A program made the position numbers and the translations under genes. Positions 1 to 5,790 of a DNA stretch of 6,790 bases are shown one piece after another. Position 1 is the first letter of the stretch, and every line of letters begins with the position of its first letter. The stretch is from Alphaproteobacteria bacterium (GTDB lineage Bacteria > Pseudomonadota > Alphaproteobacteria > UBA6615): the NCBI GenBank assembly GCA_017643325.1, contig JAEPNS010000119.1:2057-8846 (forward strand). Direction: 5' to 3'. The notes below the pieces were generated by a model. That model was not told the DNA's origin. It saw only the letters and a program-made list of their open reading frames with translations, and made no database searches.

Positions 1-171
1 GATGTCACCGGAGATGGAGACCGGCTGGCCGGTCACCTGCGCGAGCCGCTTCTCCGCGAAACTGCGGACGTTTTCCGTGTCCGTCACCATATGGGCTGCG
101 TAGCCAATGCCCCCCACGACGGCGAGCGCTGCGACGGCTGCTGCGATACGCGGTGCTGTGGGTTTGAACAT
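1..171 (-). CDS. AsmA-like family protein, N-terminal fragment (runs off left edge)
   Basis: Reading leftwards from an ATG at 171-169, 57 codons stay open to the window edge. The protein starts MFKPTAPR, followed by an Ala/Val/Gly-rich hydrophobic segment (about residues 9-29) that would be a single N-terminal membrane anchor or signal. Then comes a short amphipathic stretch (VRSFAEKRLAQVTG, residues 35-48) ending in QPVSISGDI. The anchor, then 'ATGRPxxIxGDI'-like entry into a beta-rich domain, is the typical beginning of AsmA-domain proteins, inner-membrane-anchored envelope proteins now linked to lipid transport between membranes and outer-membrane homeostasis. The Shine-Dalgarno is weak (GAAAG just upstream). 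It is divergent from the aminotransferase gene, with 191 nt between the start codons. Only the first part is visible, so the family call rests on this N-terminal pattern; another anchored envelope protein is possible. Confidence 0.66.
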   Translation of the reverse strand, partial: MFKPTAPRIAAAVAALAVVGGIGYAAHMVTDTENVRSFAEKRLAQVTGQPVSISGDI

Positions 172-362
172 TGTCTTTCGAGCCTGTGTTTCGGGTTTTG
201 TTGTTTCCGGCCAAATCGGCCTGACACCCCCAAAACGCGTGACTCCGGATACCGTTCCTACGAATCTTCGGGGTTGCCTGACATATCGGGACTTGCGGTG
301 TCGTGCAGGCTGGTGTTCATACGAGAGGCCGGTTATCCGCGCCTTTCAAGGAATTCGAGGGT

Positions 363-1532
363 ATGACAGATCAACAACCGAGGACGGTCCGCGCGGCAAT
401 CGCGTCGCTGGAAGGGTCGCGAATCCGTCAGGTTGCGGAAGCAAACATCGGCCGCGAAGACGTGATCGCGCTTTGGTTCGGTGAGCCGGACCTGCCGACC
501 CCGGACTATATCAAGCGTGCGGCAGAGGCGGCGCTCGCGGACGATCAGGTCTTCTACGCTCAAAATCGCGGCATTCCCCCACTCCGCGAGACCATTTCGG
601 AGTACTCGACCGGGCTGATCGGACGAAAAATCGGAACTGACCGGATCACAGTCTCGGCGTCGGGTATGGCTGGCATCATGCTCGTCTCGCAGGCGCTCGT
701 CGACAATGGTGACAATGTCGTGATTGTCGGGCCGCTCTGGCCCAACTGCGCCGGTACGGTCGAGGTCATGGGCGGCGAGGTCCGACATGTCTCACTCCGG
801 CCCGACGAGACCGGACGATGGCGGCTCGACATGAACGATGTCGTGGATGCCTGCGACGAGCGCACGCGAGCGATCTACGTGAACTCGCCGGGTAACCCGA
901 CCGGCTGGGTCATGGAAAGGGACGAACAGATCGAGATGCTCACAGTTGCGCGCGAGCGGGGAATCTACGTGATCTCCGACGAGGTTTACGTCCGCCTGAT
1001 CTACGACCGGCCGCGCGCGCCATCGTTCCTCGATGTCGCGGAGGATGACGACCGCGTGGTGGTCGTGAACAGTTTTTCCAAGTCCTGGTCAATGACGGGC
1101 TGGAGGCTGGGCTGGCTCACGCATCCACCGGATTTGGGACCGGTGTTCTCAAAGCTGAACGAATTCAATGTGGCCTCGCCGACGACCTTCGTGCAGCACG
1201 CCGGCGTGGTTGCGATGCGCGACGGGGAGCCGTTCGTTGCCGAAATGGTCGAGCGCTATCGTCGCAATCGTGACCTCGTCTTCCAGCGCCTCGCGGCCAT
1301 GCCCCGGGTGACGCTGGCCCGGCCGGAAGGCGCCTTCTACGCGTTCTTCACGGTCGACGGGCTGACGGACAGCGTTGCCTATGCAAAGCAACTGATCGCG
1401 GAAACCGGCGTCGGCATGGCGCCGGGGCGCGCGTTCGGCGAGGCGGGCGAGGGCTGGCTTCGCCTGTGTTTCGCAGCGGACGCCTCGACGCTCTCCGCCG
1501 CGCTCGATCGTCTCGAACCAGCTTTTTCATAA
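363..1532 (+). CDS. Pyridoxal-phosphate-dependent aminotransferase, fold type I, class I/II
   Basis: A 389-residue cytoplasmic PLP aminotransferase of normal length for the AspAT-like superfamily. Visible motifs, numbered from the ATG at 363: GEPDLPTP near residue 40; the cofactor phosphate-loop region SASGMAG (98-104); W126 at the ring-stacking position; SPGNPTG (175-181) with the O3'-contacting N178; SDEVY (205-209) with D206 and Y209; SFSKSWSMTGWRLG (237-250) with K240 as the Schiff-base lysine; and R367 in GWLRLCFA, the usual substrate carboxylate-binding arginine. All catalytic residues are present, so it should be active. The start at 363 was chosen over an in-frame ATG at 303 because AAGGA (348-352) sits 10 nt upstream and the family N-terminus fits; the 20 extra codons look non-coding. 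It forms a coupled pair with the denD-like gene: that gene's AAGGA overlaps this stop codon. The amino donor and acceptor cannot be read from the sequence; aspartate-, aromatic- or hydroxy-amino-acid-type activities are all possible. Confidence 0.93.
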   Translation: MTDQQPRTVRAAIASLEGSRIRQVAEANIGREDVIALWFGEPDLPTPDYIKRAAEAALADDQVFYAQNRGIPPLRETISEYSTGLIGRKIGTDRITVSASGMAGIMLVSQALVDNGDNVVIVGPLWPNCAGTVEVMGGEVRHVSLRPDETGRWRLDMNDVVDACDERTRAIYVNSPGNPTGWVMERDEQIEMLTVARERGIYVISDEVYVRLIYDRPRAPSFLDVAEDDDRVVVVNSFSKSWSMTGWRLGWLTHPPDLGPVFSKLNEFNVASPTTFVQHAGVVAMRDGEPFVAEMVERYRRNRDLVFQRLAAMPRVTLARPEGAFYAFFTVDGLTDSVAYAKQLIAETGVGMAPGRAFGEAGEGWLRLCFAADASTLSAALDRLEPAFS

Positions 1533-1543
1533 GGAAACACCCC

Positions 1544-2530
1544 ATGAAAGTCGTAATCACGGGCGGAACGGGCATGCTGGGCCGTCGCCTTGCCCTGCGG
1601 ATCCTGGAAAAACCCGAGCTGACCGCACTCGACGGGACGCCGCGGGAGGTCGACAAGCTTGTTCTCTTCGACGCGTTCGAGCCGGTCGAGCCGCCGCCGG
1701 ATGATCCCCGCGTCGAACTGGTGACCGGGGACATCTGTGATGCGGCAACGGTTGACGCGCTGATCGACGGCGAAACGGATTCGGTGTTCCACTTTGCCGC
1801 GGTTGTCAGCGGCGGCGCCGAGGCAGACTTTGACCTGGGTTACGCGGTCAATCTCGACGGAGGCCGCAACGTGCTTGAAGCCGCGCGGCGGACGGGCCGC
1901 TGCCCACGCATTGTCTTCACAAGCTCGCTGGCGGTGTACGGGGGGGAACGTTCCATCGACGATTCGACAGCACTGACGCCCCGGACTTCCTACGGAACGC
2001 AGAAAGCCATCGGAGAGCTTCTGGTCAACGATTACACCCGCAAGGGGTTCGTCGACGGGCGCACACTACGGCTGCCGACGATCGTGGTTCGCCCTGGAAA
2101 GCCGAACGCGGCTGCTTCCGGCTTTGCCAGTTCGATCCTGCGAGAGCCTTTGCAGGGCGACGTAGTGGAAAACCCGGTCGACCCCGAAACCCGCATGCTG
2201 ATCCTCTCGCCGAAACGGGCGGTCCAAGCCTTCATTGACGTACACAACGCCGACGGAGAGTCCCTGGGCCCCAATCGATCCGTGATGATGAACGGGATTT
2301 CACCGACCATCGGCGAAATGCTGGAAGCGTTGCGCGCCTATGCTGGCGACGAAGTTGCGGACCGAGTGACCGCGAAGCCTGACGAACTCATTCAGACAAT
2401 CGTTGACGGCTGGCCCTGGTTCGCCGATGGAGCGCGTGCGCGCGCACTCGAAATGGAACCGGACGCATCGGTTGAGGAAATCATCGAAACCTTTGTCGAC
2501 GAGGAACTCGGCGGGACCATTGCCAAGTAG
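1544..2530 (+). CDS. denD: D-erythronate dehydrogenase-like extended SDR (NAD-dependent epimerase/dehydratase family)
   Basis: A 328-residue extended short-chain dehydrogenase/reductase. It begins with the Rossmann motif TGGTGMLG (glycines 7, 10 and 13). The catalytic Ser lies in FTSSLAVYG (about S127/S128) and the Y150-x3-K154 pair in SYGTQKAIGE. The block around the active site (PRTSYGTQKAIGELL, then GRTLRLPTIVVRPGKPNAAAS) and the C-terminal GDEVADR and IVDGWPW segments match what I know of DenD. DenD oxidises D-erythronate to 2-keto-D-erythronate with NAD+ in tetronate catabolism. The start at 1544 has AAGGA at 1531-1535, 8 nt away, inside the upstream gene's stop, so translation is probably coupled. 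The usual DenD partners (OtnK kinase, OtnC, OtnI) are not in the window; an aminotransferase is next door instead, so the real substrate may be a related 2-hydroxy acid. Family membership is firm; the substrate is inferred. Confidence 0.85.
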   Translation: MKVVITGGTGMLGRRLALRILEKPELTALDGTPREVDKLVLFDAFEPVEPPPDDPRVELVTGDICDAATVDALIDGETDSVFHFAAVVSGGAEADFDLGYAVNLDGGRNVLEAARRTGRCPRIVFTSSLAVYGGERSIDDSTALTPRTSYGTQKAIGELLVNDYTRKGFVDGRTLRLPTIVVRPGKPNAAASGFASSILREPLQGDVVENPVDPETRMLILSPKRAVQAFIDVHNADGESLGPNRSVMMNGISPTIGEMLEALRAYAGDEVADRVTAKPDELIQTIVDGWPWFADGARARALEMEPDASVEEIIETFVDEELGGTIAK

Positions 2531-2533
2531 CGG

Positions 2534-3049
2534 TTAGGCCTCGAACTGGAGCAAAGACGTGATCGGTACGTCCAGGTGATCGCGCCCACCGAGGCCGTCC
2601 AGTTCGATAATGAATGCAGCCGCGCGAACGTCGGCGCCTGAATCCCGCAAAAGGCGGAGCGCGCCGCCCGCTGTACCTCCCGTGGCAAGAAGGTCGTCGA
2701 GAATCACGACCTTCTGCCCTTCCTGTACGGCGTCGGCCTGCATTTCCATTGTGTCGGATCCGTATTCGAGGTCGTAGGTGTACGAGACCGTATCGCCCGG
2801 CAGCTTGCCTTCCTTGCGCAGCATCATGAAACCACAGCCGAGTTGCAGGGCCAGCGGCGCGGCGACCAGGAAGCCACGGCTTTCAATGCCGGCGAGCATA
2901 TCCGGTTCGTGCTGGCGGATCGCGACCGCGAGCAGATCCACCGTGTGGCGCCAGGCCTGCGGGTGCGCGAGCAGCGTGGAGATATCGTAGAAAAGGATAC
3001 CGGGTTTCGGAAAATCCGGGATGGTCCGGATGTGATCGGCAATGTCCAT
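2534..3049 (-). CDS. apt: Adenine phosphoribosyltransferase
   Basis: A 171-residue type I phosphoribosyltransferase of standard Apt length. It converts adenine plus PRPP to AMP and pyrophosphate (purine salvage, cytoplasm, normally a homodimer). The N-terminal hood is recognisable as PDFPKPGILFYDIS (residues 11-24). GIESRGF (54-60) and RKEGKLPGDT (78-87) are the adenine-binding and flexible-loop regions typical of Apt, followed by YDLEYGSD (92-99). The PRPP-binding signature VVILDDLLATGGT spans 114-126 with the acidic pair D118-D119. The ATG at 3049 gives the expected N-terminus, although only a weak GCGAG-type Shine-Dalgarno precedes it. It is transcribed convergently with denD (3 bp between stops) and divergently from rpiR. 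It is most likely a housekeeping gene unrelated to the flanking catabolic genes. Confidence 0.96.
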   Translation of the reverse strand: MDIADHIRTIPDFPKPGILFYDISTLLAHPQAWRHTVDLLAVAIRQHEPDMLAGIESRGFLVAAPLALQLGCGFMMLRKEGKLPGDTVSYTYDLEYGSDTMEMQADAVQEGQKVVILDDLLATGGTAGGALRLLRDSGADVRAAAFIIELDGLGGRDHLDVPITSLLQFEA

Positions 3050-3083
3050 GTAACTCGCGTCCCGTCTCGGTCTTGGCGCGGCG

Positions 3084-3112
3084 ATGCTAGACGCCGGTGA
3101 ACCGGATCACAA
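3084..3112 (-). promoter_or_regulatory. Candidate sigma-70 promoter for apt
   Basis: On the minus strand TTGTGA (3112-3107) and TAGCAT (3089-3084) are separated by exactly 17 nt. Each matches the consensus hexamer at four of six positions, including the important T-A...T bases of the -10. Initiation would fall near 3077, leaving a leader of about 28 nt before the apt ATG. The spacer contains CCGGT-GA-ACCGG (3094-3105), a small palindrome that could be an operator or chance. The call is from pattern only. Confidence 0.4.
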
Positions 3113-3152
3113 CGGGGCCGGAGACAGTTGGTTTTTCGGGTTGCGGAGAACC

Positions 3153-3168
3153 TGAAACAGGTGTTTCA
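3153..3168. promoter_or_regulatory. Palindromic candidate operator upstream of rpiR
   Basis: TGAAACA-GG-TGTTTCA is an inverted repeat with two perfect 7-base arms around a 2-base centre. It lies 80-95 nt upstream of the chosen rpiR start, in an AT-rich patch of otherwise GC-rich DNA. It overlaps a second perfect palindrome, TTCAATTGAA (3165-3174). Symmetric sites like this are what a dimeric or tetrameric RpiR-family repressor would bind, and autoregulation from the gene's own upstream region is common in the family. A weak promoter (TTGAAT at 3170-3175, TTTCAT at 3194-3199, 18-nt spacer) would start just downstream, which would suit repression, but its -10 is poor. The symmetry is seen directly; which protein binds is inference. 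Confidence 0.5.
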
Positions 3169-3191
3169 ATTGAATCGCAAAATACAACAAA

Positions 3192-3198
3192 TGTTTCA
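3192..3198 (+). promoter_or_regulatory. Third TGTTTCA half-site, 30 bp downstream of the palindrome arm
   Basis: An exact copy of the right arm of the palindrome (TGTTTCA at 3162-3168) recurs here, exactly 30 bp further on, about three helical turns and so on the same DNA face. It could be an auxiliary half-site for cooperative binding. A 7-base match in an AT-rich patch may also be chance. Confidence 0.28.
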
Positions 3199-3247
3199 TC
3201 TTCGGCGGAAAATGTCCCGTCTGGAGAATGCGACCGGGGGAAATTCC

Positions 3248-4246
3248 ATGTCCGATCAGAGCGAGCAGGTGCCGCACAGTGTGCAAATCCTGTCGGATCT
3301 CCAGCAAACCTATTCGACCCTGAGCCCGCAGTTGCGCCGTGCCGCGCAGTACCTGATCGAGCGCCCCGACGAGATCGCGTTTACGTCGATGCGCCAGCTT
3401 GCTGAGCGCGCGGGTGTGCAACCTGCGACGATGGTGCGCCTGGCACAGGCGATCGGTTTCGACGGCTACGAGTCCCTGCGCGAGCCCTTTCGGGACGAAC
3501 TCCGGCAACAGCCCACCGGCTTCGGCCAGCGAGCGCGCAACCTCCTTGCGCGCACTGGCCGGCGGAGCGGTGGGCGCGCCTTGTCCCAGCTTGCCAACGA
3601 GATGGTCGCGGCGGACCGGGAAAACCTTGCTCTCAGCCTCGAGGCGATCGGTGCCGATGAACTCTCGGACGCGGCCCGGGTGCTGTCGGGTGCCCGACGG
3701 GTCTACCTCGTCGGACAGCGCAGCCTGTTCCCGGCGGCCTTCTACGTGCATTACGCCTGCTCGATGTTCAGGGACAATCTTGTCCTGCTCGATGGCAACG
3801 GCGGGACGTTCGCCGACGGACTGCGAGGCATTTCCGAAGACGACGCGATGCTGGTGTTTTCTTTCGACCCCTATTCCCGCGGCACGATCGAGGCGGCGAC
3901 CTATGCGGCGGAACGCGGAGCAGCGATCGTCGCGATCACGGATAGCCTGATCTCGCCACTATCGTCCCTGACACGGCATATGCTGCTGGTCGGCACCGAT
4001 ACTCCGGCACTGTTCAAGTCCGTGGTGCCCGCGCTGGCCGTCGCGCAGGTCCTTGTGGCGCAGATTCTGGCGCAGGGCGGGCAGGACGCGCTTTCGCGGG
4101 TGGCCGAGGCCGAGGAACAGCTCGACAGCTTCGGTGCTTACTGGACGGACGACAGCAGGATCGAAACGGAGTTGTCGGACGCTGATACCGGTTTCGAAGT
4201 GGGTGGCAGCGACCTCTCGCGCGCGTTCGACCGGAACCGGACCTAG
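3248..4246 (+). CDS. RpiR/MurR family transcriptional regulator (HTH-SIS)
   Basis: A 332-residue regulator with RpiR-family architecture. The N-terminal HTH_6 domain covers about residues 8-85 (LSPQLRRAAQYLIERPDEIA, then TSMRQLAERAGVQPATMVRL as the helix-turn-helix and GFDGYESLR after it). A SIS domain, usually a sugar-phosphate or phosphorylated-metabolite sensor, covers about 140-270, including RVYLVGQRS (151-159) and VFSFDPYSRGTIE (203-215). An acidic tail of about 35 residues follows (SFGAYWTDD onward), which I do not recognise. The ATG at 3248 was chosen because the HTH begins right after it. The frame is open back to 3128, but that extension would run through the palindromic operator and an AT-rich control region. 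The Shine-Dalgarno is a run of five G, 7 nt upstream. The gene is first of a probable operon: the next gene starts 6 nt after its stop. It likely controls this operon in response to an intermediate, by repression or activation. Confidence 0.9.
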   Translation: MSDQSEQVPHSVQILSDLQQTYSTLSPQLRRAAQYLIERPDEIAFTSMRQLAERAGVQPATMVRLAQAIGFDGYESLREPFRDELRQQPTGFGQRARNLLARTGRRSGGRALSQLANEMVAADRENLALSLEAIGADELSDAARVLSGARRVYLVGQRSLFPAAFYVHYACSMFRDNLVLLDGNGGTFADGLRGISEDDAMLVFSFDPYSRGTIEAATYAAERGAAIVAITDSLISPLSSLTRHMLLVGTDTPALFKSVVPALAVAQVLVAQILAQGGQDALSRVAEAEEQLDSFGAYWTDDSRIETELSDADTGFEVGGSDLSRAFDRNRT

Positions 4247-4252
4247 AAACGC

Positions 4253-5626
4253 GTGACACGGGACGTGGCGAGCGGAGGGCGTCCCGATACGCGCGTTCTT
4301 CACCGCCACAGCCACAGCCGGCTTCCGATCGCGGTCGCGGGTGATGGGCCATATGTCATCGACGCCGACGGAAAGCGCTATCTGGATGCCTCCGGTGGTG
4401 CTGCCGTCTCCTGCCTTGGACACAGCGATCAGGACGTGATTGCGGCGATCCATCGCCAGAGCGCGCAGATGCCCTTTGCGCACACGGCCTTCTTCACCAA
4501 CGCGCCGATGGAGACCCTTGCCGACAAGATGGTGGCAGGCGCGCCCGAGGGGCTCGACCGGGTCTATTTCACGTCGGGTGGATCGGAAGCGATGGAGGCG
4601 GCGCTGAAGATGGCGCGCCAGTACTTCGTCGAGATCGGCCAGCCCGAACGCTCGGTTTTTATTGCGCGGCGGCAGTCCTACCATGGCAACACGCTCGGCG
4701 CGCTTTCGGTCGGCGGCAACGAGTGGCGTCGCGCACCTTTTCGGGAGATCATGGCCGAATCCCGCCATGTCACGCCGTGCTTTGCGTACCGCGAGAAGGA
4801 CGAAGGCGAGTCCGACGATGACTTCGCAGCGCGCCTGGCCGATGAACTCGATACTGAAATCCGGGCGGTAGGCCCCGAACGCGTGATCGCCTTTGTCGCG
4901 GAGACCGTCGTCGGTGCAACCTCGGGCGCAGTGGAACCGGTCGACGGCTATTTTCGCAGGATTCGGGAGGTGTGCGATCGGCACGGCATCCTTCTCATCC
5001 TCGACGAGATCATGTGCGGGTTGGGACGTACGGGCAGCCTTTATGCCTTCGAGCAGGATGGGGTCACGCCAGACTTGGTCACCGTCGCGAAAGGCCTCGC
5101 GGCGGGATATCAGCCGATTGGTGCGGTGTTGATGTCGGACAGGATCTTCGGGGCGTTCTACGAAGGATCGGGATTTTTCCAGCACGGGCACACTTTCATG
5201 GGGCACGCGACCGCGTGCGCAGCCGCGCTGGTTGTGCAGGAAAAGCTTCAGGCCCCCGAGACGATACAACGCGTACGCGAGCTAGGAAGGCTTCTGGATA
5301 CCGGTTTGCAGGAACGCTTCGGCAATCATCCCCATGTCGGCGATATCCGTGGCCGCGGCTTCTTTCGGGGCCTCGAGCTGGTGGCGGACCGGACAACGAA
5401 AGCTGCGTTTGAACCGTCCGCGAGACTCGCTGCGCGGATCAAGGCTGAAGGCATGTCGCGCGGCCTCATGTGCTACCCGGCGGGCGGCACCATCGACGGT
5501 GTGCGTGGCGACCATATCCTTCTCGCACCGCCCTTCATTCTGACGGATGAACAGGTCGGCCAGATCGTGGAACGGCTCGGGGACGCCGTCGACGCGGCAA
5601 TCACCGGCGTTCGCGGTGGAACATGA
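4253..5626 (+). CDS. Class III pyridoxal-phosphate-dependent aminotransferase
   Basis: A 457-residue class III (omega/acetylornithine-type) aminotransferase, complete and of normal length. Motifs, numbered from the GTG at 4253: GKRYLDASGGAAVSCLGH near residues 40-60; TSGGSEAMEAALKMARQ (107-123), which binds the cofactor phosphate; Y143-H144-G145-N146, with Y143 stacking on the ring; LILDEIMCGLGRTG (248-261) with D251 at the pyridine nitrogen; AKGLAAGYQPIGAV with catalytic K280; and H313-T314 in GHTFMGH, where T314 reaches the neighbouring subunit's PLP. Such enzymes move an amino group from a terminal amine or an amino acid to pyruvate or 2-oxoglutarate. The start is uncertain: GTG 4253 is 6 nt after the rpiR stop without a good Shine-Dalgarno, and GTG 4265 is also possible. 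No ATG fits. Its position between an RpiR regulator and a TAXI binding protein points to catabolism of an imported substrate. The substrate cannot be told from sequence. Confidence 0.93.
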   Translation: MTRDVASGGRPDTRVLHRHSHSRLPIAVAGDGPYVIDADGKRYLDASGGAAVSCLGHSDQDVIAAIHRQSAQMPFAHTAFFTNAPMETLADKMVAGAPEGLDRVYFTSGGSEAMEAALKMARQYFVEIGQPERSVFIARRQSYHGNTLGALSVGGNEWRRAPFREIMAESRHVTPCFAYREKDEGESDDDFAARLADELDTEIRAVGPERVIAFVAETVVGATSGAVEPVDGYFRRIREVCDRHGILLILDEIMCGLGRTGSLYAFEQDGVTPDLVTVAKGLAAGYQPIGAVLMSDRIFGAFYEGSGFFQHGHTFMGHATACAAALVVQEKLQAPETIQRVRELGRLLDTGLQERFGNHPHVGDIRGRGFFRGLELVADRTTKAAFEPSARLAARIKAEGMSRGLMCYPAGGTIDGVRGDHILLAPPFILTDEQVGQIVERLGDAVDAAITGVRGGT

Positions 5627-5634
5627 CCCGCAGC

Positions 5635-5652
5635 GTCATCCGAAAGTATGAC
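5635..5652. repeat. Small inverted repeat just after the class III aminotransferase stop
   Basis: GTCAT (5635-5639) and ATGAC (5648-5652) form a 5-bp inverted repeat around 8 nt, with a second ATGACG at 5653-5658 pairing with CGTCAT at 5634-5639. There is no U-tract, so it is not an intrinsic terminator. It could be an mRNA hairpin between the two operon genes or an operator half-site pair; arms this short may be chance. Confidence 0.22.
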
Positions 5653-5680
5653 ATGACGGGGGTTCCCGCCGCGTTCGGCT

Positions 5681-5709
5681 GTGACAGACTGTTGTCGGAA
5701 CGTTACGAT
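5681..5709 (+). promoter_or_regulatory. Candidate internal promoter for the TAXI gene
   Basis: GTGACA (5681-5686, five of six to the -35 consensus) and TACGAT (5704-5709, four of six to the -10) are 17 nt apart in the 164-nt gap before the binding-protein gene. This would allow separate, higher expression of the binding protein, which is often needed in excess over the permease. Pattern evidence only. Confidence 0.33.
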
Positions 5710-5778
5710 AATCAATCCGGCCGCGGTCGGGCGTATTCCGCCATTCGCGCGGTCCAGAAAAATGTGAATTCAGGGAAG

Positions 5779-5783
5779 AGGAG
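5779..5783 (+). promoter_or_regulatory. Strong Shine-Dalgarno that fixes a TTG start for the TAXI gene
   Basis: AGGAG at 5779-5783, within a longer purine run (GGGAAGAGGAGAGAGA), lies 7 nt upstream of a TTG at 5791. The codons right after it encode a textbook signal peptide. This outweighs the upstream in-frame ATG at 5623, which would bury the signal peptide 56 residues inside the protein. Confidence 0.8.
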
Positions 5784-5790
5784 AGAGACA

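Noticed and set aside
210..235. GGCC-AAATC-GGCC as a possible terminator
   Set aside because: The stem is only 4 bp and no T-tract follows; it also lies between divergent genes where no terminator is needed.
303..362. N-terminal extension of the class I aminotransferase by 20 residues from an ATG at 303
   Set aside because: The ATG at 363 has AAGGA at suitable spacing and gives the usual distance to the GEPD motif; the extension covers the ribosome-binding region.
91..366. Cysteine-rich small open frame on the plus strand (91 codons)
   Set aside because: Its first part is the antisense of the AsmA N-terminus and the rest is the intergenic region; the cysteines come from GC-rich antisense codons and there is no ribosome-binding site.
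3128..3247. N-terminal extension of the RpiR regulator by 40 residues
   Set aside because: It would translate through the palindromic operator and AT-rich control region, and the residues do not resemble RpiR N-termini, which normally begin close to the HTH domain.
3228..3323. 31-codon upstream frame overlapping the rpiR start (ATG at 3228)
   Set aside because: GGAG is only 1 nt before the ATG, too close to serve it, and the peptide is a random-looking Arg/Cys-rich run; regulation by a leader peptide cannot be supported.
3959..5269. Long open frame of 436 codons on the minus strand
   Set aside because: It lies antisense to rpiR and the class III aminotransferase, both with clear catalytic or domain motifs; the product resembles no family and is Arg/His/Gly-rich as expected for a GC-rich shadow frame.
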